DNA from: Duganella phyllosphaerae
GTDB taxonomy: Bacteria; Pseudomonadota; Gammaproteobacteria; Burkholderiales; Burkholderiaceae_D
Direction: 5' to 3'
DNA: 51,678 nt
NCBI RefSeq assembly: GCF_001758785.1
Contig: NZ_LROM01000016.1
Location: 1-51,678 of the forward strand
The position numbers and the translations under genes are program-made. The notes beneath the pieces are model-generated. The model was not told where the DNA came from. It saw only the letters and a program-made list of their open reading frames with translations, and ran no database searches. This document shows positions 1-8,035 of the stretch, piece by piece (position 1 is the stretch's first letter; each line of letters starts with the position of its first letter).

Positions 1-44
1 CTTTGCCGAGGTTAGCCGGCTACGCCATCGCCGACTACGCCACT

Positions 45-181
45 GCGCACCAACAGGGCGCCTCGAAAAACCGTCGCGAGCGGCCTGTTATCGTCGGGAG
101 TAGCGCAAGCGTACTCCGGTACGCTGAGCAACGCAGCGGCGATAGCGGGCCGCGCAGTAGGTTTGTCGAGGCGCACCAACA
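45..181. repeat. Large imperfect palindrome flanked by 11-bp direct repeats
   Basis: Bases 58-72 (GCGCCTCGAAAAACC) pair with 160-174 in 14 of 15 positions. Inside them, 80-93 pairs with 140-153 with two mismatches that are G-U pairs in RNA. At the centre, GGAGTA and TACTCC form a short hairpin around 97-117. The direct repeat GCGCACCAACA occurs at 45-55 and 171-181, the right copy running into the right arm. There is no convincing reading frame. It could be a small non-autonomous mobile element or a structured leader, since it ends 15 bases before the fdxA start codon. Confidence 0.6.
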
Positions 182-195
182 TTGATAGGACTGTT

Positions 196-519
196 ATGAC
201 CCACGTTGTCACCGAATCTTGCATCAGCTGCCGTTATACGGACTGCGTCGATGTTTGCCCGGTAGATTGTTTCCGCTCTGGACCGAACTTCCTCGCCATC
301 GACCCGGACGAGTGCATCGACTGCGCCGTGTGCGTGGCCGAGTGCCCGGTCAATGCGATTTACGCCGAAGAAGACGTTCCCGGCGACCAGCAGCAATACA
401 TCAAGCTCAACGCCGACCTGTCGCGCCACTGGCCTTCGATCACCAAGACCGTCGCCCCGCTGCCGGACGCCGACCAGTTCAAGGACGTTAAAGATAAGCT
501 GCACCTGCTGGTACGCTAA
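196..519 (+). CDS. fdxA: Seven-iron ferredoxin FdxA
   Basis: This 107-residue soluble electron carrier belongs to the family of Azotobacter ferredoxin I and carries one [3Fe-4S] and one [4Fe-4S] cluster. Cys9, Cys17 and Cys50 are placed to bind the 3Fe cluster; Cys21, Cys40, Cys43 and Cys46 are placed to bind the 4Fe cluster; Cys25 matches the free cysteine next to the cluster in the family. The C-terminal part (LPDADQF) and the length match the family. The start at 196 is preceded by AGGA; an upstream in-frame start would add an atypical extension inside the palindrome. A ferredoxin-NADP reductase follows 94 bases downstream and is a natural electron partner. Confidence 0.93.
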   Translation: MTHVVTESCISCRYTDCVDVCPVDCFRSGPNFLAIDPDECIDCAVCVAECPVNAIYAEEDVPGDQQQYIKLNADLSRHWPSITKTVAPLPDADQFKDVKDKLHLLVR

Positions 520-613
520 GACGTCTGTCTGGCCAGGCAACACCGGGCCGCGCGCCAGCTACAGCGTGCAGCGTGGTGTCGCCTAACCACTATTGAAATC
601 ACAGGAAAAACGA

Positions 614-1678
614 ATGAATAGCACTGTCACCCCTACCGGCGTCATCGAAACCGATGCCGTCATCATTGGCGCCGGCCCGGTCGGCCTGTTCCAGGTCTTC
701 GAACTGGGCCTGCTGGAAATCAAAGCCCATGTGATCGACTCGCTGGGCGCGGTGGGCGGACAATGCGTCGAACTGTATCCTGACAAGCCTATCTACGACA
801 TCCCGGCCGTGCCTTCGTGCACCGGCCAGGAACTGACCGACAACCTGCTCAAGCAGATCGAGCCGTTCGAGCCGACCTTCCACCTGGGCCAGGAAGTGGT
901 CAAGGTGCAGCGCCGCGACGACGGCCGTTTCGACGTCGCCACCACCGCCGGTACCGAATTCATCACCAAGACCATTTTCATCGCTGCCGGCGTCGGTTCG
1001 TTCCAGGCCCGCACCCTGAAAGTGGACGGCATCGACGTCTTCGAAGGTTCGCAGCTGCACTACAAGGTCAAGGATCCGGCCCAGTTCGAAGGCAAGAACC
1101 TGGTCATTTGCGGCGGCGGCGACTCGGCCCTGGACTGGGCCCTGAACTTCGTCGGCAAGGCCGAATCAGTCGTGCTGCTGCACCGCCGCGAAGACTTCCG
1201 CGCCGCACCGGCGTCGGTCGCCAAGATGAAAGCGCTGTGCGACGACTACGAAATGCAATTGATCGTGGGCCAGGCCACCGGTTTCGAGACCAAGGACGAC
1301 AAGCTGACCGAACTGAAGGTCACCGGCCAGGACGGCGTCACCCGCCGCGTGCCGCTCGACATGCTGCTGGTGTTCTACGGCCTGTCGCCAAAGCTGGGCC
1401 CGATCGCCGAATGGGGCCTGGACATCGAGCGCCGCCAACTGAAGGTGCAAGATACCGAGAAGTTCGAAACCAATGTGCCGGGCATCTTCGCCGTGGGCGA
1501 CATCAACACCTATCCGGGCAAGAAAAAGCTGATCCTGTCGGGCTTCCACGAAGCCGCGCTGGCCGCCTTCGGCGCCGCGCCGTACATCTTCCCGGACAAG
1601 AAGATTCACATGCAGTACACCACCACCTCGCCGAAGCTGCACAAGGTGCTGGGCGTCGAGACTCCGGTCTTCGACTGA
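614..1678 (+). CDS. fpr: Ferredoxin--NADP reductase, thioredoxin-reductase-like type
   Basis: This 354-residue FAD flavoprotein should pass electrons between NADPH and ferredoxin. The FAD-binding GAGPVG motif lies at residues 19-24 and the NADPH-binding GGGDSALD at about 167-174; the C-terminal FAD contact [15 protein letters not shown] is also clear. It has the two-dinucleotide-fold layout of thioredoxin reductase but lacks the redox-active CxxC, which fits the YumC-type ferredoxin reductases rather than TrxB. The start at 614 has AGGAAAAA just upstream; the ATG at 593 would precede that ribosome site. It lies after fdxA and ends at a strong terminator. Confidence 0.88.
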   Translation: MNSTVTPTGVIETDAVIIGAGPVGLFQVFELGLLEIKAHVIDSLGAVGGQCVELYPDKPIYDIPAVPSCTGQELTDNLLKQIEPFEPTFHLGQEVVKVQRRDDGRFDVATTAGTEFITKTIFIAAGVGSFQARTLKVDGIDVFEGSQLHYKVKDPAQFEGKNLVICGGGDSALDWALNFVGKAESVVLLHRREDFRAAPASVAKMKALCDDYEMQLIVGQATGFETKDDKLTELKVTGQDGVTRRVPLDMLLVFYGLSPKLGPIAEWGLDIERRQLKVQDTEKFETNVPGIFAVGDINTYPGKKKLILSGFHEAALAAFGAAPYIFPDKKIHMQYTTTSPKLHKVLGVETPVFD

Positions 1679-1743
1679 GCATGAATCGCGCGTTACTATC
1701 GCCACGCCAGTAACGCAACACTCAAGTGGATGTCCTACACAAA

Positions 1744-1767
1744 AGCAGCGGAAACGCTGCTTTTTTT
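1744..1767 (+). terminator. Rho-independent terminator after fpr
   Basis: AGCAGCG (1744-1750) and CGCTGCT (1755-1761) form a perfect seven-pair stem with a GAAA tetraloop, followed by a run of T. It lies 65 bases after the fpr stop. Confidence 0.92.
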
Positions 1768-1900
1768 ATGGGTTCGGCAGTATTATTCTTTGGAGGGGCA
1801 TGTTGCGCAATATCAGCAATTTTGCTTCGAAGCACCTAAAATACGCTGATCGCCAGCCCGAAGCGGCTTGCCACGTTGAATTGGCGTATCATGCAGTAAT

Positions 1901-1915
1901 TGGTGCAACGCACCA
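1901..1915. promoter_or_regulatory. Inverted repeat TGGTGC-AAC-GCACCA upstream of phaZ
   Basis: A perfect six-base inverted repeat with a three-base spacer lies 22 bases before the phaZ start codon. The TGC-n3-GCA core resembles sites reported for the PHB-responsive repressor PhaR, so it is a candidate operator. The assignment is inference. Confidence 0.3.
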
Positions 1916-1937
1916 TAAATACACCGGGACAACTACC

Positions 1938-3179
1938 ATGCTCTACCAGCTGCACGAAATGCAACGCTCGATGCTCACGCCACTGATGCAGTGGGCCGAC
2001 GCCTCCGCCAAAATCTTCAGCAACCCGGTCTCGCCGCTCGCGCATACGCCGTTCGCGCAGCGCATCGCCGCCGGCTACGAATTGATGTACCGACTGGGCA
2101 AGGACTACGAAAAGCCGGCCTTCGAGATCGATACCTCGCCGGTCAAGGGCCTGGACCAGCCGGTGGGCATCATCGAACAGGTGGAAGTGAACAAACCGTT
2201 CTGCCGCCTGATCCACTTCAAGAAAGACTTGGGCGAGCAACAGGTCAAGGACCTGGCGCAGTCGACCGTGCTGCTGGTCGCGCCGCTGTCGGGCCACCAC
2301 TCCACGCTGCTGCGCGACACCGTGCGCGGCCTGCTGGTCGAGCACGACGTCTTCATTACCGACTGGACCGACGCGCGCATGGTGCCGCTGAGCGACGGCG
2401 CCTTCCACCTCGACGATTACATCTATTACGTGCAGGATTTCATTCGCCACCTGGGTCCGGACGTGCACGTGATTTCCGTTTGCCAGCCGACCGTGCCGGT
2501 GCTGGCTGCCATTGCGCTGATGGCCACTGCGAAGGATCCGAAACTGCCGAAAACCATGACCATGATGGGCGGCCCGATCGATCCGCGCCGTTCACCCACG
2601 GCAGTGAACAACCTGGCCACCGAGAAGAAATTCTCGTGGTTCGAAAACACCGTGATCTACCCGGTGCCGTCGAACTACCCCGGCTTTGGCCGCAAGGTGT
2701 ACCCGGGCTTCCTGCAGCACGCCGGGTTCATCGCCATGAACCCGGGCCGCCACGCCCAGAGCCACCGCGATTTCTACAACCACCTGGTCAAGGGCGACGA
2801 GGAAACCGCCGAATCGCACCGCAAGTTCTACGACGAGTACAACGCCGTGCTCGACATGCCGGCCGAGTACTACCTCGACACCATCAAGACCGTGTTCCAG
2901 GACTTCGCCCTGCCGCTGGGCATCTGGAAAGTGGGCGGCCAGCTGGTGCGTCCGCAAGACATCACCACGGTGGCGCTGTTCACGGTCGAGGGCGAGCTGG
3001 ACGACATTTCCGGCGCCGGCCAGACCCAGGCCGCGCACGACCTGTGCAGCAATCTTCCGGACACCATGAAGCAGGACTTCGTGGCCCCGGGCGCCGGCCA
3101 CTACGGCATCTTCTCGGGCCGCCGCTGGCGCGAGATGGTGTGCCCAAAGATCACCGACTTCATCAAGCAACACGCTTAA
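1938..3179 (+). CDS. phaZ: Intracellular polyhydroxyalkanoate (PHB) depolymerase
   Basis: This 413-residue alpha/beta-hydrolase of the PhaZ family should break down intracellular PHB granules, releasing 3-hydroxybutyrate units. The nucleophile motif uses cysteine instead of serine (VISVCQPTVPV, Cys182), the hallmark of Ralstonia PhaZa1-like enzymes. The acid is probably in VEGELDDISG and the histidine in APGAGHYGIFSGRRWRE near the C-terminus. There is no signal peptide, as expected for a cytoplasmic granule enzyme. The N-terminus MLYQLHEMQR is typical of the family, so I prefer the ATG at 1938 to an upstream one at 1800 that adds 46 unrelated residues. It sits alone between two terminators. 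Confidence 0.93.
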   Translation: MLYQLHEMQRSMLTPLMQWADASAKIFSNPVSPLAHTPFAQRIAAGYELMYRLGKDYEKPAFEIDTSPVKGLDQPVGIIEQVEVNKPFCRLIHFKKDLGEQQVKDLAQSTVLLVAPLSGHHSTLLRDTVRGLLVEHDVFITDWTDARMVPLSDGAFHLDDYIYYVQDFIRHLGPDVHVISVCQPTVPVLAAIALMATAKDPKLPKTMTMMGGPIDPRRSPTAVNNLATEKKFSWFENTVIYPVPSNYPGFGRKVYPGFLQHAGFIAMNPGRHAQSHRDFYNHLVKGDEETAESHRKFYDEYNAVLDMPAEYYLDTIKTVFQDFALPLGIWKVGGQLVRPQDITTVALFTVEGELDDISGAGQTQAAHDLCSNLPDTMKQDFVAPGAGHYGIFSGRRWREMVCPKITDFIKQHA

Positions 3180-3190
3180 ATCGCGGACCC

Positions 3191-3224
3191 AAAGCCGGCA
3201 CCTGAACACGCCGGGCTTTTTTTT
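3191..3224 (+). terminator. Rho-independent terminator after phaZ
   Basis: AAAGCCGGC (3191-3199) pairs, with one bulged C, with GCCGGGCTTT from 3210, followed by eight Ts. It begins 12 bases after the phaZ stop. Confidence 0.85.
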
Positions 3225-3232
3225 CAGCCAAA

Positions 3233-3251
3233 TACATCACGTTGTGATATA
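3233..3251. promoter_or_regulatory. Palindrome at the start of the marR-type gene, probable auto-operator
   Basis: TACATCAC (3233-3240), spacer GTT, then GTGATATA (3244-3251): a near-perfect inverted repeat, seven of eight positions. It lies directly in front of the MarR-family start codon, where autoregulatory MarR sites usually are. Binding is inferred. Confidence 0.5.
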
Positions 3252-3258
3252 TTTCTTC

Positions 3259-3669
3259 ATGACTTACAAAACCCTGGCCAAATCTGACTTCGCCGCGCTG
3301 TCCGAATTCCGCTACCAGATGCGCCGCTTCGAACGCTTTTCCGAAGACGTGGTGCAAGCGCAAGGCATCACTCCGCTGCAATACTTGCTGCTGCTGCACA
3401 TCAAGGGCTACCCGGGCCGCGACTGGGCCACGGTGGGCGAACTGGCCGAACGCCTGCAAGCGAAGCATCATGGCGTGGTGGCGCTGGCCACCCGCTGCGA
3501 AGCGATGGGCCTGGTCGTGCGCCGGGTGAGCGAGACCGACCGCCGCCGCGTGGAAATCCACTTGCTGCAGCACGGCGAAACCATCCTGGCGCAGCTGGCC
3601 GAACAGCATCGCATCGAATTGCTGTCGCTCGACGGCGTGTTTACGATTCCGCGGATCCGCCATGCGTAG
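3259..3669 (+). CDS. MarR-family transcriptional regulator
   Basis: The 136-residue protein has the MarR winged-helix layout: an N-terminal dimerisation helix (FRYQMRRFERFSEDVVQAQGITPLQYLLLLHI), a recognition region (TVGELAERLQAKHHGVVALATRCEAMGLV) and a wing with charged residues (RRVSETDRRRVEIHL). I place the start at the ATG at 3259 because the GTG at 3244, which would give 141 residues, lies inside the palindrome that is the likely operator. No Shine-Dalgarno sequence precedes either start, so a very short leader is possible. It is monocistronic after the phaZ terminator; its ligand and targets are unknown. Confidence 0.85.
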   Translation: MTYKTLAKSDFAALSEFRYQMRRFERFSEDVVQAQGITPLQYLLLLHIKGYPGRDWATVGELAERLQAKHHGVVALATRCEAMGLVVRRVSETDRRRVEIHLLQHGETILAQLAEQHRIELLSLDGVFTIPRIRHA

Positions 3670-3753
3670 CGGGAGACAGTACGCCGCATGCGGTTTTTCG
3701 GTGCGCGGCGCGCAGATGTCGGATAATGGCGTTTTACCGATTTTAAAACCGCC

Positions 3754-4458
3754 GTGTCCGACCTCCGCACCCTCGCCGACCGCATCGAAGACGTCCTGCC
3801 GCAAACACAATGCACAAAGTGCGGCTTCGATGGCTGCCGTCCGTACGCGCAGGCTATAGCGGACGGCGCGGCCGAGATCAACCAGTGCCCGCCGGGCGGC
3901 CTGGAGGGCATCGCCCGGCTGTCGGCAGTCACCGGCCGCAAGATCATCGCGCTCAATCCCGTCAACGGCCTCGAACGGCCGCGCGCGGTGGCGTATATCG
4001 ACGAGACGCTGTGCATTGGCTGCACTTTGTGCATCCAGGCCTGCCCGGTGGACGCCATCGTCGGCGCCGCCAAGCTGATGCACACCATCGTGCCCGACCT
4101 GTGCACCGGCTGCGACCTGTGCGTGAACCCGTGCCCGGTCGACTGCATCGTGATGTACCCTGTCACGGAAGCGACCGGCTGGGCCGCGTGGAGCCAGCCT
4201 GACGCCGATGCCGCGCGCGAACGCCACGACTTCCGTATATCGCGCCTGAAGCGCGAAAAGCAGGAAAACGACGAACGCCTGGCCAGCAAGGCCGCTGCCA
4301 AGATGGACGCGGTGGAAGCACTGGCGCCGGTGGACGACGCCGGCGCAGCGGAAAAGGAGCGCAAGCGCGCCATCATCGCCGCGGCCATGGAGCGCGCGCG
4401 GGCCAAGAAAGAAGCAGCTGCCGCTGCCGACAGCCAGAACGGAACCGAGCCTGAATGA
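3754..4458 (+). CDS. rsxB: RsxB/RnfB-like iron-sulfur protein, without membrane anchor
   Basis: The 234-residue protein has an N-terminal four-cysteine cluster domain ([15 protein letters not shown] to QCPPGG, about residues 18-46) followed by two bacterial [4Fe-4S] motifs ([14 protein letters not shown] and [14 protein letters not shown]). This is the RnfB/RsxB arrangement of the electron transport complex that feeds electrons to acceptors such as SoxR or nitrogenase. The usual N-terminal membrane helix is absent and no other rnf/rsx gene is present, so it may act as a soluble ferredoxin-like protein. The C-terminal 70 residues are charged and alanine-rich. The start is GTG with no clear ribosome site. 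It overlaps nth by ATGA. Confidence 0.82.
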   Translation: MSDLRTLADRIEDVLPQTQCTKCGFDGCRPYAQAIADGAAEINQCPPGGLEGIARLSAVTGRKIIALNPVNGLERPRAVAYIDETLCIGCTLCIQACPVDAIVGAAKLMHTIVPDLCTGCDLCVNPCPVDCIVMYPVTEATGWAAWSQPDADAARERHDFRISRLKREKQENDERLASKAAAKMDAVEALAPVDDAGAAEKERKRAIIAAAMERARAKKEAAAAADSQNGTEPE

Positions 4459-5102
4459 ATCCAGCCAAACGCCACGAAATGTTCGTGCGCTTCCGCGCCG
4501 CCAATCCCCATCCCAAGACCGAACTCGAATACACCACGCCGTTCGAACTGCTGATCGCGGTGCTGCTCTCGGCGCAAGCGACCGACGTGGGCGTCAACAA
4601 GGCCACCCGCAAGCTGTACCCGGTGGCCAATACGCCGCAGGCTATCCTCGATTTGGGCGAGGAAGAACTCAAGACCTATATCCAGACCATCGGCCTGTAT
4701 AAAACCAAGGGCAAGAACGTGATCGCCACCTGCAAGATGCTGGTGGAGCTGCACGGCGGCGAGGTGCCGCGCGACCGCGAGTCGCTCGAAGCGTTGCCCG
4801 GCGTGGGCCGCAAGACCGCCAACGTGGTGATGAACACGGCGTTTGGCGAGCCGACCATGGCGGTCGATACGCACATCTTCCGTGTTTCCAACCGCACCGG
4901 CCTGGCGCCCGGTAAAAACGTCGACATTGTCGAGCAGAAGCTGTTAAAGTTTGTACCCAAGGAATTTTTGCAGGATGCGCATCACTGGCTGATCCTGCAC
5001 GGCCGCTACACCTGCAAGGCGCGTAAGCCGGAGTGCTGGAATTGCATGCAGATCGATTTGTGTGACTACCGCAGCAAGACCCCGGCGCCAGCAACGTTGT
5101 AA
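4455..5102 (+). CDS. nth: Endonuclease III
   Basis: A 215-residue DNA glycosylase/AP lyase of base excision repair that removes oxidised pyrimidines. The helix-hairpin-helix [12 protein letters not shown] carries the catalytic lysine, [12 protein letters not shown] carries the catalytic aspartate, and the C-terminal cysteines in [17 protein letters not shown] fit the C-x6-C-x2-C-x5-C [4Fe-4S] loop. The length is normal. It is translationally coupled to rsxB (ATGA overlap), an arrangement familiar from Burkholderiales and other proteobacteria. Confidence 0.95.
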   Translation: MNPAKRHEMFVRFRAANPHPKTELEYTTPFELLIAVLLSAQATDVGVNKATRKLYPVANTPQAILDLGEEELKTYIQTIGLYKTKGKNVIATCKMLVELHGGEVPRDRESLEALPGVGRKTANVVMNTAFGEPTMAVDTHIFRVSNRTGLAPGKNVDIVEQKLLKFVPKEFLQDAHHWLILHGRYTCKARKPECWNCMQIDLCDYRSKTPAPATL

Positions 5103-5139
5103 GCACGCCACGCGCCTGCTATCCTTTACACGTTTATTA

Positions 5140-8025
5140 ATGCAAACAAATACGTTCGACGCCCTGGCATGTCCTGCATGCCGCGTACCACTCAATGCCG
5201 GCATGACAATTACGACCGGCTTGTCCGTGCAAAGTGGCGTGCTAAGCTGTCCTGATTGCGCGATCCATATCCCGGTGGTACAAGGCTTCCCGATGTTTAC
5301 CGAAGCGCAGCTCGGCAGTGCGACCGATGCGCACGCGGCGCTGCCAGCCCTCGACGCCAAACTGGCCCCAAGCGCCGATTACATGTCGTTTCTGCACCGC
5401 CGCCATGTGCGCCGGATTCCCGACCGCTACGCCGCCTTCCAGCCATTTAACGAATCGACGCGGGCGTTCTACGCCTTGCTCGACCTGGTGCGCATGCAGC
5501 TGCGGCCTGGCGACCTGATCCTCGACAGTTGGGGCCGTACCGGCTGGAGCGGCGAGATGCTGGCGGCGCTGTTCCCAGAGCAACACGTGGTGTCGATATG
5601 GGAGGGCAACTTCGACGTGCTCGGCTACATGGGCTATGCGCACTGGCTGGCGGCCGGGCGACGCGCGCCTAACCACGATATCGTGTTCGTGCCGCCGGGT
5701 GGGCCGCTGCCGTTCGGAGACGGCAAATTTGCACTGGTCCACGGCCTCGACTCGCTGCACCGCTACGCACCAGCCACCTTCATCGGCGACCTGCTGCGTA
5801 TCGCCCGAGACGACGCGCCTATCATCTTCCCGCACGTGCACATGGCCAACAGCGAACCGTCGCCGTACTTCGACCGTGGCGGACTGATCGTGCACGGCAG
5901 GCGTCACCTGCAACGGCTGCAAGCTGCCAGCAAGCGCCAGGCGCGCAGCGCCATCGTCATGGCCGAGGTAACGCTGTTCGATGCCGGTGTGCATGGCGCC
6001 ACGACCTTGCTGAACGAGCCCGATACGCCACATTACAACGGCCTGGTGGCGTTGGTCCCGCCTGCATGGGAGAACGCCCCGCTGCGCCGCGCCGACCTCG
6101 ACTTTGCAGTGCCCGGCGCGCACGGAATCGTCAACGCGCTGCTCGACCTGGACGGCCTGAATGGCCGCGCCGTCGTCGATCCGAATGCACTGGGCGGCCT
6201 GATGGCAGATCTGCTGCTGCGCCATCCATGCTATGCCGGGCGCCTGGAACGGCTCGAAACGCAAACGCTCGCGCCGCAACAGTTGCAGATTTTGTTCCAA
6301 CTGGGCCAGATGCGAACCATGGACGAGACCGCGAAACGGCTGCAACTGCCACTCGGGCACGTCTGCGACCTGGCGCGCGCCATGGTCAACACCGAGCTGC
6401 TGCAACTGGCGCCGGTCAGTGGCGCCATGGCGCGCCTGCAAACGTACTACGCAAGCCAGATCGTCCGACCGCTGCCGCAGGAGGAAACCTTCGACTACCT
6501 GTGGCAATTGCTGCCGGCACTGTACCGTGACCGGCCACTGCTACTGTGCGGTATCGACGACAGCGCCTTCGGCGTGGATGAGGTGACGCTGCTCGTACCG
6601 ACCCTGCAACAGGGCTTGCGCGCGCTGGGCGTTGGCCCCGGCGACCGCGTCGTCATGTTGTGCGCCCAACACCCGGAAGCGGTGCTGCTGACCTGGGCCA
6701 TCTGGCGCGTGGGCGCGGTGGTGGTACCGCTGCGTAAAGAGCTGGCGGAGACGCCCACCCAGCTGACGCCGTTGCTCAACCGCATCGAACCGGCCCTGCT
6801 GGTGCTGGACCGTCCGCGCCACGGCGCCGCTGCCCTCGCCGCCTGCCCGGCCGTGCTGCTCGACGCCTTGCAAGACGACGAGGCGCCGCTGCCTGCCAAC
6901 AACACCCTGCCGGAACTGTCCGACCTGCTCAAAGGCTGGCTGGAACTGCCTTCCGAGTCCACCGCGCACGTGGTGCAACCGGACGACCCCGCCGTTATTC
7001 TGTTCACCTCGGGCAGCACCGGCACGCCCAAGGGCGTGGTCCACAGCCAACGCGCGCTGCTGCACAGCGGCCAGTTGGCCGCCACCGAGTTTGGCTGGCA
7101 TGACCAAGACTTGCTGCTGTCGCTGGGCGACTTCCACACCATGAGTGGCTTGCGCAACCCGCTGGTGGCAGCGCTGTTCGCGGGCGCGGGTGTATACTTG
7201 GCCGACGAGACCGAGCGCCACGGCGTGGGCAAGACCTTGCAGGCGGCGCAGCGCCATGGCGTGACCGTGCTGTCCACCGGCCCGGCCTGGCTGGCTATGC
7301 TCGACCTACTGCCGTCCCACCTGACCCTGCATCCGGCCCGCCTGCGGCAAATCCTCTGTACCGGCGCGCCACTTCAATCGACGCTGCATGCGGCCTTGGC
7401 GCAGCGCATGCAGCTTGCCATCGTCGATTATTACGGCCTGACCGAAACGGGCGGCCTGTGCATGGTGTTCGACCATGCACCCGGCGCCGACGATGCTGCC
7501 CCCCAGGCAGGCGGCAGGCCGGTGGGCGCCGTGGTGCAGATTTGCGACGCCAGCGGCGCGCCCTTGCCAGCCGGCCAGCCCGGCGAACTGCGCGTACACA
7601 GCAACCAGCTGATGCTCGGCTACTGGCGCGATGCCGGGCAAACCGCCCAGGTGGCGCGCGACAACTGGCTCTACACCGGTGACATCGCCAACCATGACGG
7701 CCACGGCCGTATCACGCTGCTGGGCCGGTACGATGACCGGCTCAAGAACGAATATGGCGACATCGTCCACCCGGCGCTGCTGGAGCGCGCCGTGTGCGCC
7801 CTGCCCCAGGTGCGCGAAGCCGCCATCACATCCGGTCCGCAAGGCCTGGTGGGAATGCTGGTGGTCGATGTCGGTTTCGACATGGCGGCGTTCGTCGCGG
7901 CCTGCCGTCACCAGCCCACTGCGGATGTGATGCCACGCCAGTGGCAGGTGCAAGATGCCCTGCCCTATACCGCCGCAGGCAAGCTCGATCGCAAATCGCT
8001 GGCGCAATCCCTCATCAAAGTTTAG
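5140..8025 (+). CDS. Zinc-ribbon / methyltransferase-like / AMP-dependent adenylation fusion protein
   Basis: A 961-residue three-part protein, first gene of the Dlt-like operon. Residues 1-60 form a Trm112-like zinc ribbon (Cys11, Cys14, Cys37, Cys40). Residues about 100-260 look like a class I SAM-methyltransferase fold with a degenerate first motif (LILDSWGRTGWSG from 126) and later LPFGDGKFALVHGLDSLH. Residues about 445-961 are a full ANL adenylation domain: FTSGSTGTPKG from 622, YYGLTETGG, YTGD at 845-848 and the C-terminal lysine of AAGKLDRKS at 948. There is no carrier domain, so it must hand its acyl-adenylate to CoA or to a carrier elsewhere, perhaps the next protein. The substrate is unknown. 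The start at 5140 follows nth by 37 bases; upstream in-frame starts lie inside nth. Confidence 0.75.
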   Translation: MQTNTFDALACPACRVPLNAGMTITTGLSVQSGVLSCPDCAIHIPVVQGFPMFTEAQLGSATDAHAALPALDAKLAPSADYMSFLHRRHVRRIPDRYAAFQPFNESTRAFYALLDLVRMQLRPGDLILDSWGRTGWSGEMLAALFPEQHVVSIWEGNFDVLGYMGYAHWLAAGRRAPNHDIVFVPPGGPLPFGDGKFALVHGLDSLHRYAPATFIGDLLRIARDDAPIIFPHVHMANSEPSPYFDRGGLIVHGRRHLQRLQAASKRQARSAIVMAEVTLFDAGVHGATTLLNEPDTPHYNGLVALVPPAWENAPLRRADLDFAVPGAHGIVNALLDLDGLNGRAVVDPNALGGLMADLLLRHPCYAGRLERLETQTLAPQQLQILFQLGQMRTMDETAKRLQLPLGHVCDLARAMVNTELLQLAPVSGAMARLQTYYASQIVRPLPQEETFDYLWQLLPALYRDRPLLLCGIDDSAFGVDEVTLLVPTLQQGLRALGVGPGDRVVMLCAQHPEAVLLTWAIWRVGAVVVPLRKELAETPTQLTPLLNRIEPALLVLDRPRHGAAALAACPAVLLDALQDDEAPLPANNTLPELSDLLKGWLELPSESTAHVVQPDDPAVILFTSGSTGTPKGVVHSQRALLHSGQLAATEFGWHDQDLLLSLGDFHTMSGLRNPLVAALFAGAGVYLADETERHGVGKTLQAAQRHGVTVLSTGPAWLAMLDLLPSHLTLHPARLRQILCTGAPLQSTLHAALAQRMQLAIVDYYGLTETGGLCMVFDHAPGADDAAPQAGGRPVGAVVQICDASGAPLPAGQPGELRVHSNQLMLGYWRDAGQTAQVARDNWLYTGDIANHDGHGRITLLGRYDDRLKNEYGDIVHPALLERAVCALPQVREAAITSGPQGLVGMLVVDVGFDMAAFVAACRHQPTADVMPRQWQVQDALPYTAAGKLDRKSLAQSLIKV

Positions 8026-8035
8026 AAAGCAGCAT

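Noticed and set aside
3..185. Short frames on both strands before fdxA
   Set aside because: They cross the palindromic element, have no ribosome site and no recognisable product. I cannot exclude the last few codons of an upstream gene in the first 40 bases.
593..613. ATG at 593 as the fpr start
   Set aside because: It lies upstream of the AGGAAAAA ribosome site that serves the ATG at 614, and the added residues are not part of the family.
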